Shown one piece after another: positions 17,648 to 27,058 of a DNA stretch of 64,000 nt. Numbering within the stretch: position 1 is the first letter of the stretch; each line of letters begins with the position of its first letter. Source of the DNA: Muribaculaceae bacterium (lineage in GTDB: Bacteria; Bacteroidota; Bacteroidia; Bacteroidales; Muribaculaceae); assembly GCA_017555085.1 (NCBI GenBank), contig JAFZHD010000018.1:124001-188000 (forward strand). The letters are read 5' to 3'. A program made the position numbers and the translations under genes. Under the pieces are notes generated by a model that ran no database searches, had not been told where the DNA came from, and saw only the letters and a list, made by a program, of their open reading frames with translations.

Positions 17648-18847
17648 ATGCATCACAAACCTCGCATTTTCATCAATATGCACTACATGGAAATCGGCGG
17701 AGCAGAACGCGCTCTGCTTGGACTATTAAACGCTGTTGACACAACAAAATATGATGTTGATTTATTTATCAATCAACATACCGGGGAGTTTATGCCTTTG
17801 ATTCCGACAAATATCAATCTCCTCCTCGAAGAGCCTCGATATTCAACTCTTGAACGACCAATTTTTGAAACTATAAAAAAAGGGCATATTGATATCGCCA
17901 TTGCCCGAGTAGTGGCCCGATTGAATCATTGGCTATATACAAAGGCACAAAAAACAAACAAAGAAAAAGATGCTTCTATATTTCAATATGTTGCCAAATA
18001 CACGACTCCACTACTGCCCAAACTTCACAAACTCGGTGTTTACGACCTTGCTATAAGTTTTCTGACGCCGCACAATATAGTCAAACACAAAATTCAAGCC
18101 CGAAAAAAAATAGCATGGATTCATACCGACTACTCCACAATATCAGTTAACAAAGATATAGAGAGCAAAGTGTGGTGCGCTTTCGATAAGATTATATCTA
18201 TTTCCGACAAAGTTACAGAAACATTCTCCTCGTGCTTTCCCGAATTAGGTAATAAAATTATTGAAATTGAGAATATTTTATCTCCAAAATTTATTCGCCA
18301 GCAAGCATCCGAGTTTAAGCCATCAGAATATCTCACCGACAAACTTAATTTCTGCTCTGTTGGCAGATTTTGTTATGCTAAAAATTTTGAGAGCATTCCT
18401 TATATTGCTAGACTATTAGTTGACAAAGGTTTAGATTTCCATTGGTTCATAATCGGATATGGTAACACAGATGAAATCAATCGAAATATAACTGAAACTG
18501 GAACTCAGCGGTATATTACTTTACTTGGCAAAAAGACCAACCCATATCCATACATAGCACATTGCGACATTTACATTCAACCGTCACGCTATGAAGGTAA
18601 GTCAATTACCGTTAGAGAGGCTCAAATACTATGTCGTCCGACTATTATAACTAACTATCCCACCGCAGCATCACAGGTAAAAGACAGATTAGATGGCATA
18701 ATATGTGACATGAGCTGTGAAAGTGTTGCAGATGCTATTGAAAATTTGGTCCGTAATCAAAACTTACAACAGAATATAATGAATTACCTTTCAGTCAACG
18801 ACTATGGTAATGAGTCTGAAATCAACAAAATATATAATCTGATATGA
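17648..18847 (+). CDS. glycosyltransferase family 4 (GT-B)
   Basis: The 399-residue GT-B retaining transferase has an N-terminal glycine-rich acceptor loop (MEIGGAERALLGLL, about 14-27) and a C-terminal Rossmann domain with the E-x7-E motif (Glu316 and Glu324 in SRYEGKSITVREA). It adds one sugar of the repeat unit. It abuts the previous gene and overlaps the next by four bases (ATGA). Donor unknown. Confidence 0.9.
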   Translation: MHHKPRIFINMHYMEIGGAERALLGLLNAVDTTKYDVDLFINQHTGEFMPLIPTNINLLLEEPRYSTLERPIFETIKKGHIDIAIARVVARLNHWLYTKAQKTNKEKDASIFQYVAKYTTPLLPKLHKLGVYDLAISFLTPHNIVKHKIQARKKIAWIHTDYSTISVNKDIESKVWCAFDKIISISDKVTETFSSCFPELGNKIIEIENILSPKFIRQQASEFKPSEYLTDKLNFCSVGRFCYAKNFESIPYIARLLVDKGLDFHWFIIGYGNTDEINRNITETGTQRYITLLGKKTNPYPYIAHCDIYIQPSRYEGKSITVREAQILCRPTIITNYPTAASQVKDRLDGIICDMSCESVADAIENLVRNQNLQQNIMNYLSVNDYGNESEINKIYNLI

Positions 18848-19542
18848 TACCCAAAGTTATACATTATTGTTGGTTCGGCCGTAACCCTCTCCCAAAATCC
18901 GCTCTAAGATGTATTGAGAGTTGGCGCAAGTTTTTTCCCGATTATGAAATAAAGGAATGGAACGAGGACAATTTTGACATCAACATCATCAAATACACCC
19001 AAGATGCATATAATGCAAAAAAATATGCATTTGTAAGCGATTATGCACGCATCTGGATATTATACAATTATGGCGGCATATATTTCGATACAGATGTTGA
19101 AGTTGTCGCACCAATGAACGACATTATAGACAAAGGGCCTTTCATGGGATTTGAAATAAATAATCCAACCGAGGCAAAATTTGCCGTAAACCCAGGCTTA
19201 GGTATAGCATCCCCTAGTCATCTCCATTTATACAAAGAGATACTGGATTTATATTCCAATCTTAACTTTTGGGACGGGAATAAAATCAACCGATATGCTA
19301 TCGTTAGAATAACCACCGATATTCTTACTAAAAACGGATTAAAAAACACATCCGAGACACAGACCATTAGCGAAATCACTATATATCCGTCAGATTTTTT
19401 CAATCCATTAGACAGCCTAACCGGCAGATTGCATAAAACAGCGAATACTCGTACCATCCATTGGTATGACAACTCTTGGAGTTCGCCCGTTAGCAGGGTC
19501 AAGACAAGCATTGGCAAACTAATCAGAAGAATACTAAATTAA
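18844..19542 (+). CDS. GT32-type capsular glycosyltransferase
   Basis: The 232-residue protein starts IPKVIHYCWFGRNPLPKSA, the typical GT32 beginning, with the DxD metal motif at Asp82/Asp84 in YFDTDVEV after SDYARIWILYNYGGIY. GT32 members in capsule loci often transfer Man, Gal or GlcNAc. It is translationally coupled to the GT4 gene upstream by a four-base overlap. The family is sure, the sugar unknown. Confidence 0.9.
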   Translation: MIPKVIHYCWFGRNPLPKSALRCIESWRKFFPDYEIKEWNEDNFDINIIKYTQDAYNAKKYAFVSDYARIWILYNYGGIYFDTDVEVVAPMNDIIDKGPFMGFEINNPTEAKFAVNPGLGIASPSHLHLYKEILDLYSNLNFWDGNKINRYAIVRITTDILTKNGLKNTSETQTISEITIYPSDFFNPLDSLTGRLHKTANTRTIHWYDNSWSSPVSRVKTSIGKLIRRILN

Positions 19543-19543
19543 A

Positions 19544-20632
19544 TTGGAAGCAATATTTTCAACATATAACTGGACAATAGCCATAACCATCATAGGTGTG
19601 CTGTATGCAATATATTTGTCAACAAAAAGCACCGACGAATTAATTGCTGGTGAAAAGCCATCAATACTACCTGTATTATTTATGGGTTTAGTTGCTATTT
19701 ATATCGGCACACGCCCCCTTTGGTGTTATGCAGACACTAATTTATACACCATGATGTTCCATCTTGTTCAAAACGGATATTGGGAAAGTTTCAAAGACGC
19801 TGAACAAGAGCCAATATGGACATATATTGCTAATATACATGTCAAATACGCAGATGCTTCGACTTGGCTTTTAACAATTTCAACAGTATATGTTGGTGGT
19901 ATGACCTATGCAGCATACAAATGGCTACCTCGACACTTTTTTATTGCAATTATATTTTTGTTGACTGCATTTTCATTTTGGGGATATGCAACTAACGGAA
20001 TTAGGCATGGTATGGCTACAAGTATTGCATTAATCGGCCTAACCTTTTTCAATCAAAGCAAGCACAAATTGGTTGTAGCATATTCATTTTTAGCAATTGC
20101 ATCACTTATTCATACATCAATACTATTGGTAGTCGCCTCTGTTACAATGGCTTTGTTTCTCAAATGTACTAAACGCAATGTTTATATTTGGTTAATATGT
20201 ATTGTATTGAGTTTCATATTACAAGAACCGCTAAAAGTGTTTATGTCAACCATCATCAATGACAGTCGCATGACTAATTATCTGATGAATATGGAAGATA
20301 GTAAAAATCTTTTTTCTGTTACAGGCTTTCGTTGGGACTTCATCATATATAGTTCTATCCCAATTATATTAGGTTTATATACTATTGTCCAAAAAGGGTT
20401 AACTGATAAAATTTACTCCCTACTTCTCAATACATACATATTTAGTAACGCTTTTTGGGTTCTAATCAACTCTGCCGCATATTCCAATCGATTTGCCTAC
20501 TTATCGTGGTTTTTATTCCCGATTCTTATAGCATACCCTATTTGTAAATTCCGCATTTTCCCTCGACAAGGGATTGTTGCTTGTCTCATTTTGTTCATAT
20601 CGATTGCCTTCACTTTTGTAATGCAAATATAA
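19544..20632 (+). CDS. EpsG family membrane protein (probable repeat-unit polymerase)
   Basis: The 362-residue protein has about nine to ten hydrophobic segments and the EpsG-like pattern (GTRPLWCYADTNLY near residue 50, TNGIRHGMATSIALIGL near 145). EpsG/Wzy-like proteins join lipid-linked repeat units in the periplasm, so this is the best polymerase candidate of the locus. It starts at TTG (19544), one base after the preceding stop. No ATG lies near, and the N-terminus reads well from the TTG. Its TAA overlaps the ATG of the next gene by one base. Confidence 0.8.
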   Translation: MEAIFSTYNWTIAITIIGVLYAIYLSTKSTDELIAGEKPSILPVLFMGLVAIYIGTRPLWCYADTNLYTMMFHLVQNGYWESFKDAEQEPIWTYIANIHVKYADASTWLLTISTVYVGGMTYAAYKWLPRHFFIAIIFLLTAFSFWGYATNGIRHGMATSIALIGLTFFNQSKHKLVVAYSFLAIASLIHTSILLVVASVTMALFLKCTKRNVYIWLICIVLSFILQEPLKVFMSTIINDSRMTNYLMNMEDSKNLFSVTGFRWDFIIYSSIPIILGLYTIVQKGLTDKIYSLLLNTYIFSNAFWVLINSAAYSNRFAYLSWFLFPILIAYPICKFRIFPRQGIVACLILFISIAFTFVMQI

Positions 20633-21525
20633 TGGCAACACTGACAATTTTTACTCCCGCATACAATCGAGCAAACACATTAGCTCGAACTTATGAGAGT
20701 CTTTGCCGACAAACCTCATATGATTTTGAATGGCTGATAATTGACGATGGTTCTACCGATAACACTGCCGAATTAGTTAAATCGTGGTTATCTGAATCAA
20801 GATTTAAGATTAGGTATATACATCAACAAAACCAAGGTATGCATAGCGCTCATAATACTGCATATAAAAATATAACAACCGAATTAAATACATGCATTGA
20901 TTCAGATGATTATATGCCCAATGATGCCGTTGAACAAATCGTAAACTGTTGGATACAACATGGTTCCCCACAATATGCCGGTCTTATCGGTCTTGATGTT
21001 CGCGAAGACAATACAATAATCGGGAGCCAATTTGAAGAAAAAGAAACAACGCTAACCGATTTTTATGCAAACGGAGGCACTGGAGATAAAAAAATTGTCT
21101 ACCGCACCGAAGTTATCAAACAATATCCCGAATACCCGCTATTTGAGGGAGAAAGATATGTCGGTCTGGCATATAAATACATGCTGATAGACCAAGACTA
21201 CAAACTCCTAACGATAAACAAGCCGCTCGTAATCGTTGATTATCAACCCGACGGTTCAAGCAACCAAATGTTTCGCCAATACTGGAACAATCCCAAAGGA
21301 TTTGCCTTTTACCGACTAACAGAAATGAAATTACACCCCAAGTTATCAAGACGATACATGTCGTGTATTCATTATGTTAGCAGTTGTATAATCGTCAAGG
21401 ACAAGAAATTTATACAGAAATCAAATCAAAAAGTTCTGACACTATTGGCATTAATTCCCGGAACTTTACTTTTCCTTTATATCAAGCATAAAATCAAAAC
21501 AAACGCAACTTTAAATGTAAAATAG
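20632..21525 (+). CDS. glycosyltransferase family 2
   Basis: The 297-residue GT-A enzyme begins MATLTIFTPAYNRANTL with IIDDGSTDNT at about 36-45 and the metal-binding DSDD at 90-93 (CIDSDDY). The first ATG in the GT2 fold is at 20632 (TAATG overlap with the upstream stop). The TTG at 20581 would only add residues from inside the upstream gene. A C-terminal hydrophobic stretch (TLLALIPGTLLFLYI) may tether it to the membrane. It builds the repeat unit; the sugar is unknown. Confidence 0.9.
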   Translation: MATLTIFTPAYNRANTLARTYESLCRQTSYDFEWLIIDDGSTDNTAELVKSWLSESRFKIRYIHQQNQGMHSAHNTAYKNITTELNTCIDSDDYMPNDAVEQIVNCWIQHGSPQYAGLIGLDVREDNTIIGSQFEEKETTLTDFYANGGTGDKKIVYRTEVIKQYPEYPLFEGERYVGLAYKYMLIDQDYKLLTINKPLVIVDYQPDGSSNQMFRQYWNNPKGFAFYRLTEMKLHPKLSRRYMSCIHYVSSCIIVKDKKFIQKSNQKVLTLLALIPGTLLFLYIKHKIKTNATLNVK

Positions 21526-21526
21526 T

Positions 21527-22081
21527 ATGAATAGAATTATCAAAGACGATTTATATAGATACATTGGAAAAGATTGCGAGAAACTCTTTTGGAGATTACG
21601 ATACATTTATTTTACCCCGGGGTTTCAGTATATTTATTTTATGAGACATGTCCAAATCTCCCGGAATATTATAAGCCGCATATTTTGGCAAGTCTGCTTA
21701 AAATTATGTAGTTTCAAATTCGGATTTCAAATACCACCTGAAACAAAAATTGGCAGAGGTTTTAGAATCGTACACTTTGGCTCAATTGTTATTAACCCTC
21801 GCGCTATTATCGGTAAAAACTTCAACATTTCACAAGGTACACTAATCGGTTATGCGGCAGGCAAACGAGAAGGGACACCTACTATTGGTGACAATGTTTG
21901 TATGAATGCCAATTCCACAATTGTCGGTAATGTCAAAATAGGGAACAATGTACTTATCGCTCCGGGAGCATTTGTCAACTTTGATGTCCCTGATAATTCT
22001 ATTGTTATTGGCAACCCTGGCAAAATAATTGAACGGGAAGAAAGCCCTACCAGTAAATACATTGTTTATAAACTCAACTAA
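21527..22081 (+). CDS. hexapeptide-repeat (serine acetyltransferase-like) O-acetyltransferase
   Basis: The 184-residue protein ends in a left-handed beta-helix: isoleucine/valine-led hexapeptides such as IGRGFR, INPRAI, IGKNFN, IGDNVC, VGNVKI and IGNNVL, then the terminal PDNSIVIGNPGKII seen in CysE-like acetyltransferases. In a capsule locus it most likely uses acetyl-CoA to O-acetylate a sugar intermediate rather than serine. The ATG follows the upstream TAG by one base. Its TAA overlaps the next ATG. Confidence 0.88.
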   Translation: MNRIIKDDLYRYIGKDCEKLFWRLRYIYFTPGFQYIYFMRHVQISRNIISRIFWQVCLKLCSFKFGFQIPPETKIGRGFRIVHFGSIVINPRAIIGKNFNISQGTLIGYAAGKREGTPTIGDNVCMNANSTIVGNVKIGNNVLIAPGAFVNFDVPDNSIVIGNPGKIIEREESPTSKYIVYKLN

Positions 22082-23139
22082 TGAAAATACTGCATATCAT
22101 AACCTCGCTACGAACAGGTGGAGCGGAAAAATTACTCGTAGATTTACTCCCTGCGTTTAAATCTATGGGGCACACTGTTGAGTTACTTTTATTCGACGGA
22201 ACAATCACACCTTTTTACACCCAACTCCGCGAGACTGGCATCACCATTAACCATTTGAGTGTTGGCGGTAATGTGTACAATCCCATCAACATTTTTAAAT
22301 TAAAGCGCTACCTAAAAGAATTTGACATTGTACATACCCATAACACTGCATGCCAATATTATGTTGCGATTGCAAAAGCAATCTTCAACAGTACTTGCAA
22401 ATTATTCACAACTGAACACAGTTCTAATAACAGAAGAAGAGCAATTAAACTGTTTAAATTTATTGACCGCGAAATATATCGGCATTACAATAAAATCATA
22501 ACGGTTTCAGAAAAAACATCTCAAAATCTTTCTGAATATCTAGGGCGAACATACCCAATTTCAGCCATATGCAACGGCATTAATACTCTCAAATTTTTCA
22601 ACGAAATTAAGCCAGTAGCAGCTAATAATAAAACTTTAATTGCAATGATTGCTGCATTTAGGCACGAGAAAGATCAAGACACATTAGTGCGAGCAATTTC
22701 AATACTACCCAACAACTACAATTTATGGCTTATTGGACAAGGCCCACGACAACAAGAAATTAAAGCATTAGTTTCTAATCTCGGCATTTCTGATCGTGTA
22801 ACCTTTACTGATTTCATTGCAGATATACCGCAAGCGTTAAAAAAATCAGACATAATTGTGCTGTCATCTCATTGGGAAGGGTTAAGTCTGTCAAGCATTG
22901 AGGGCATGGCTTCGGGGCGTCCTTTCATTGCAAGTGATGTTGATGGATTGCGTGAAATCGTTGGAGGTGCTGGCATATTATTTCCACATGCAGATTATGA
23001 AACTCTTGCTAATGAATTAGAAAAACTGGCAACTAATTCTGATTATTATACATCAGTAGCGAAACAATGTCATGAGCGCGCCATGCAATATGACATCAGC
23101 ATCATGGCTAAAAAATATAATGACATATATCATGAGTAA
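22081..23139 (+). CDS. glycosyltransferase family 4 (GT-B)
   Basis: The 352-residue retaining GT-B enzyme opens with MKILHIITSLRTGGAEKLL (glycine-rich acceptor loop) and carries the E-x7-E motif at Glu266 and Glu274 (HWEGLSLSSIEGMASG). The TVSEKTSQNL segment near 141-150 ends the N-domain. It adds a sugar to the growing repeat unit. It overlaps the preceding stop by one base and the next GT2 gene by eight bases. Confidence 0.92.
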   Translation: MKILHIITSLRTGGAEKLLVDLLPAFKSMGHTVELLLFDGTITPFYTQLRETGITINHLSVGGNVYNPINIFKLKRYLKEFDIVHTHNTACQYYVAIAKAIFNSTCKLFTTEHSSNNRRRAIKLFKFIDREIYRHYNKIITVSEKTSQNLSEYLGRTYPISAICNGINTLKFFNEIKPVAANNKTLIAMIAAFRHEKDQDTLVRAISILPNNYNLWLIGQGPRQQEIKALVSNLGISDRVTFTDFIADIPQALKKSDIIVLSSHWEGLSLSSIEGMASGRPFIASDVDGLREIVGGAGILFPHADYETLANELEKLATNSDYYTSVAKQCHERAMQYDISIMAKKYNDIYHE

Positions 23140-24217
23140 TCCCACCATATCAATAGTAGCTAATTTTTACAAGCCAGCAAAATATATTCCTAAATTGATT
23201 AACTCGGTATTAAACCAAACATTTAATGACTGGGAATTAATATGTGTAAATGATTGCTCTCCACAAAACGATGCTGAAATCATATCCGAATTCAGCAACA
23301 ATCCCAAAGCCAATAACAGAATTAGATTAATCAATAATCAAACAAATCTCGGCATTTCAAAAGCAAAAAAAATCGGCATAGACAACGCAAAAGGCTCTTA
23401 CATAACTTTTATCGATGGTGATGACTGGTTTGAGCCACAAGCATTAGAAAGATTGGTTAAGCCTGCGTTAAAATATGATTTGGACTATGTCCAAATGAAC
23501 TCAAGGCGTGCTTATCCATTGGGGGCAAAAAAAACTATGACCAATATAGTCCACGAATATAACCATATTATCAATTCCAAAGAGTTAATTGACAAATACT
23601 TTGTGTCATTTTTTGGGATTAATTTAATAGGTGTTGCATATTGGGGAAAACTATTCAAAACAGAAATCGTCAGAAACTCAGAATTTCAATTTCAAAATTA
23701 CCCGATTGGAGAAGATTTACTTTTTAATGTCCACATATTCCCTCTAATACAATCTGCAATGTTTATTGATTATGTTGGATATAATTGGAGATTTGGAGGA
23801 ATTACATCGTCTGAAACAAGTATAAACAAATGCCGACAAATGATACTTGATTTCATAGATATTTATAGAATTAAGAAGCAATGTGCTGACAAACTAAATT
23901 ATACAAAAGCCTACATTCCAATGCACATTGAGCTCAAAAACATATTGAAAGGCAATTTTTCAGCATTAGCAAAGTTCTCACAAAATGATTGTAAGTCACT
24001 TGAAATAAAAAAGTTTATTGCTGACATATTATCAATAGATGATTACACTCTAAATATCTCTAAATTATTATCTAACGACAAGTATAAAAACGACAAATTC
24101 ATTATAGCCATTAGCCAAAAAGACATAGACACCATTTACAATATTTGCAATGCAATATACAAACAGAATTGGAAACATCGTCTAATTAAACAAACTTTAA
24201 GACTTCTAAACTTTTGA
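23132..24217 (+). CDS. glycosyltransferase family 2
   Basis: The 361-residue GT2 has MSNPTISIVANFYKPAKYI at the N-terminus and the metal-binding DGDD in TFIDGDDWF. I chose the ATG at 23132 because the earlier in-frame start encodes residues overlapping the upstream gene that do not belong to the fold. The C-terminal third is AT-rich and poorly conserved-looking. Its layout (GEDLLFN after a GYWGKLF-like segment) parallels the GT2 at 16706, so the two may be related copies with different acceptors. Confidence 0.9.
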   Translation: MSNPTISIVANFYKPAKYIPKLINSVLNQTFNDWELICVNDCSPQNDAEIISEFSNNPKANNRIRLINNQTNLGISKAKKIGIDNAKGSYITFIDGDDWFEPQALERLVKPALKYDLDYVQMNSRRAYPLGAKKTMTNIVHEYNHIINSKELIDKYFVSFFGINLIGVAYWGKLFKTEIVRNSEFQFQNYPIGEDLLFNVHIFPLIQSAMFIDYVGYNWRFGGITSSETSINKCRQMILDFIDIYRIKKQCADKLNYTKAYIPMHIELKNILKGNFSALAKFSQNDCKSLEIKKFIADILSIDDYTLNISKLLSNDKYKNDKFIIAISQKDIDTIYNICNAIYKQNWKHRLIKQTLRLLNF

Positions 24218-24220
24218 TTT

Positions 24221-24832
24221 ATGTATAAATCATTTATAAAGCGTTTTTTTGATTTTTTATTTGCAAGTTTGATATTTGTCTGCATCTCCCCCATTACTGC
24301 GTTTTTATGGATATTGCTACATATTTCTAATAAGGACGCAGGTGCGTTTTTTACACAAGACCGACCTGGAAAGGATGCTAAAATATTTAAGTTGGTCAAG
24401 TTTAAAACAATGACCGATGAGCGCGACAGCAACGGCAATTTACTTCCCGATGAACAAAGAATGACTAAAATCGGGCAATTTATTCGCTCAACATCACTTG
24501 ATGAGTTGCCACAGTTGTGGAATATTCTCAAAGGCGATATGTCATTTATCGGTCCTCGTCCGTTATTAAAAGAGTACTTGCCATTATACAACCAACATCA
24601 ATCTCGCCGACACAATGTAAAACCCGGCATGACAGGTTGGGCCCAAATAAATGGTCGCAACCAAATCAGTTGGCAACAAAAATTTGATTATGATGTGTGG
24701 TATGTCGATAATATCTCTTTTATGCTTGACCTTAAAATAGTATTCTTAACCATTAAAAAGGTCATTGTAAGAGAAAACATAAATGCCACTGATGCTGCAA
24801 CTATGCAACCATTTAGAGGCAATAACGATTGA
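24221..24832 (+). CDS. PglC/WcaJ-type undecaprenyl-phosphate sugar-1-phosphate transferase
   Basis: This 203-residue monotopic phosphoglycosyl transferase starts repeat-unit assembly by moving a sugar-1-phosphate to undecaprenyl phosphate. Its layout is that of PglC: a re-entrant membrane hairpin (about 8-36), an arginine-lysine FKTM segment near 60, the catalytic Asp94-Glu95 in SLDELPQLWN, and GPRPLL at 111-116. It lacks the extra N-terminal membrane domain of WbaP/WcaJ. It is followed by an aminotransferase gene, as in bacillosamine-type loci, which hints at an amino-sugar substrate. A second priming-type enzyme sits at the end of the locus. Confidence 0.92.
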   Translation: MYKSFIKRFFDFLFASLIFVCISPITAFLWILLHISNKDAGAFFTQDRPGKDAKIFKLVKFKTMTDERDSNGNLLPDEQRMTKIGQFIRSTSLDELPQLWNILKGDMSFIGPRPLLKEYLPLYNQHQSRRHNVKPGMTGWAQINGRNQISWQQKFDYDVWYVDNISFMLDLKIVFLTIKKVIVRENINATDAATMQPFRGNND

Positions 24833-24854
24833 ATAAAATTAAACAATATACAAA

Positions 24855-25982
24855 ATGAATAATCGCATTTTACTCTCTGTTGCACACATGGGTGGCACAG
24901 AACAAAAATGGATACAAAAAGCATTTGACGATAATTGGATTACGCCATTAGGCCCAAATGTAAATGAATTTGAATCACGATTGGCACAATATCTCAATCA
25001 AGAGAATGTAGTAGCATTAAGTGCCGGAACTGCCGCTATTCATTTGGGGCTGATTATGCTTGGCATCAAACCTGGAGATGAAGTGATTTGTCAGTCATTC
25101 ACATTTGCTGCAAGTACAAACCCCATTAAATATGTAGGTGCAAATCCAGTATTAGTTGACAGCGAAAGTGAAACATGGAACATGTGCCCTATTGCCCTTG
25201 AAGAAGCAATTAACGAGCGCAAAAAAGTTACGGGTAAATATCCCGCTGCAATAATCGTAGTACACCTATATGGCATGCCCGCCAAAATGGATGAAATAAT
25301 GTGCATTGCCAACAAATATAATATACCTGTGCTTGAAGATGCAGCCGAAGCATTGGGCTCGGAATACAAAGGCATCAAATGTGGTACAATCGGTCGATAT
25401 GGTGCGCTCAGTTTCAATGGCAACAAAATTATCACAACATCTGGCGGTGGCGCTTTGATTTGCCCCGACCAAGAGTCGGCACAACGAGTTATATTCTACT
25501 CAACCCAAGCCCGTGAAAACAAGCCATATTATTACCACGAAGTTGTAGGCTACAATTATCGACTCAGCAACATTTGTGCAGGCATTGGTTGCGGCCAAAT
25601 GGAAGTTTTGCAAGAGCATGTTAACCGTCGTCGCCAAATACACGATATTTATGCAAATGAGTTATCAGACATTTGCGAAATTGAAGTTATGAGCAATCCT
25701 TCATCAGATTATAACTCGAATTATTGGTTAAGCACAATACTTTTGAATAACGGCACATCTCCCAATGATTTGAGACTAAAATTAGAATTAGACAACATTG
25801 AGACACGATTGCTTTGGCGTCCCATGCACATGCAACCTATCTACGAGTCAGCGCCATTTTATGGTAATGGCACTTCTGAATCTTTATTTGACAAAGGTTT
25901 GTGCCTACCAAGCAGTTCTAGCCTTACTGATAACGATGTCGAAAAAGTTATTACATCAATTAAGAAATCAATCAAACGCTAA
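24855..25982 (+). CDS. DegT/DnrJ/EryC1/StrS sugar aminotransferase
   Basis: This is a 375-residue PLP enzyme of the sugar aminotransferase family. It shows GTAAIHLGL near 58-66, the PLP-contacting Asp162 in [13 protein letters not shown], and the Schiff-base Lys191 in [14 protein letters not shown]. It resembles PglE, which aminates UDP-4-keto-6-deoxy-GlcNAc. Neither the matching 4,6-dehydratase (PglF) nor the N-acetyltransferase (PglD) is recognisable here, so the keto-sugar must come from elsewhere. It follows the PglC-like gene after 22 bases, the widest gap inside the locus. Confidence 0.92.
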   Translation: MNNRILLSVAHMGGTEQKWIQKAFDDNWITPLGPNVNEFESRLAQYLNQENVVALSAGTAAIHLGLIMLGIKPGDEVICQSFTFAASTNPIKYVGANPVLVDSESETWNMCPIALEEAINERKKVTGKYPAAIIVVHLYGMPAKMDEIMCIANKYNIPVLEDAAEALGSEYKGIKCGTIGRYGALSFNGNKIITTSGGGALICPDQESAQRVIFYSTQARENKPYYYHEVVGYNYRLSNICAGIGCGQMEVLQEHVNRRRQIHDIYANELSDICEIEVMSNPSSDYNSNYWLSTILLNNGTSPNDLRLKLELDNIETRLLWRPMHMQPIYESAPFYGNGTSESLFDKGLCLPSSSSLTDNDVEKVITSIKKSIKR

Positions 25983-25984
25983 AT

Positions 25985-27058
25985 ATGGAAAATCAATCTA
26001 AAAAAATTGCACTCATAACCGGTATAACCGGTCAAGACGGCTCTTTCCTCGCCGAATTCCTTCTAGAAAAAGGTTATGAAGTTCATGGCATAATCCGTCG
26101 CAGTTCTTCATTCAACACAGGTCGCATTGAGCACCTATACCTTGACGAATGGGTTAGAGACATGAAGCAAAAACGCCTTATCAATCTTCATTACGGCGAC
26201 ATGACCGATTCAAGTTCGTTGATTCGCATCATTCAAGAGGTACAACCTACTGAAATATACAACCTTGCTGCACAAAGTCATGTAAAAGTATCTTTTGATG
26301 TACCCGAGTACACTGCCGAAACCGATGCTACGGGTACTTTGCGTTTATTAGAGGCAGTTCGCATTTTGAAGATGGAACACAAAACACGCATCTACCAAGC
26401 AAGTACATCTGAATTGTATGGTAAAGTGCAAGAAGTACCCCAAAGCGAAACTACTCCCTTCTATCCACGCAGCCCCTATGCCGTAGCAAAATTGTATGGT
26501 TTTTGGATTACTAAAAACTACCGAGAAAGTTATGGTATGTATGCTGTTAACGGCATTTTGTTTAATCACGAAAGTGAACGTCGTGGCGAAACTTTCGTCA
26601 CTCGCAAAATTACATTAGCCGCTGCCCGTATTGTTAACGGGTTGCAAGACAAACTCTACCTCGGCAACCTTAACGCGCTTCGCGATTGGGGCTATGCTCG
26701 CGACTATGTTGAATGCATGTGGCTCATTATGCAACAAGAAGAACCCGACGACTACGTTATCGCTACTGGCGAATACCACACCGTAAGAGAGTTTACTACA
26801 CTCGCATTTGAACGCGCAGGCATCAATTTGAGATGGGAAGGCGATGGATTGGATGAAAAAGGTATCGATGTAGCAACAGGTCGCGTACTTGTTGAAGTTG
26901 ACCCACGTTTCTTCCGCCCTGCCGAAGTAGAGCAATTACTTGGCGACCCCACAAAGGCTAAAGAAAAACTTGGTTGGAATCCTCGCAAGACGTCATTCCA
27001 AGAACTTATTAATATCATGGTTGATGCCGACCTCAAACTTATCAAAGAAGGTAAATAA
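25985..27058 (+). CDS. gmd: GDP-mannose 4,6-dehydratase
   Basis: The 357-residue extended SDR enzyme converts GDP-mannose to GDP-4-keto-6-deoxymannose. Seen are the NAD(P)-binding GITGQDG (13-19), the STSELYGK active-site loop, the Tyr-x3-Lys pair in [12 protein letters not shown], and the GMD-specific [18 protein letters not shown]. The next gene, fcl, overlaps by one base (TAATG) and completes GDP-L-fucose synthesis. Codon use here is closer to housekeeping genes than in the AT-rich transferase genes upstream. Confidence 0.97.
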   Translation: MENQSKKIALITGITGQDGSFLAEFLLEKGYEVHGIIRRSSSFNTGRIEHLYLDEWVRDMKQKRLINLHYGDMTDSSSLIRIIQEVQPTEIYNLAAQSHVKVSFDVPEYTAETDATGTLRLLEAVRILKMEHKTRIYQASTSELYGKVQEVPQSETTPFYPRSPYAVAKLYGFWITKNYRESYGMYAVNGILFNHESERRGETFVTRKITLAAARIVNGLQDKLYLGNLNALRDWGYARDYVECMWLIMQQEEPDDYVIATGEYHTVREFTTLAFERAGINLRWEGDGLDEKGIDVATGRVLVEVDPRFFRPAEVEQLLGDPTKAKEKLGWNPRKTSFQELINIMVDADLKLIKEGK

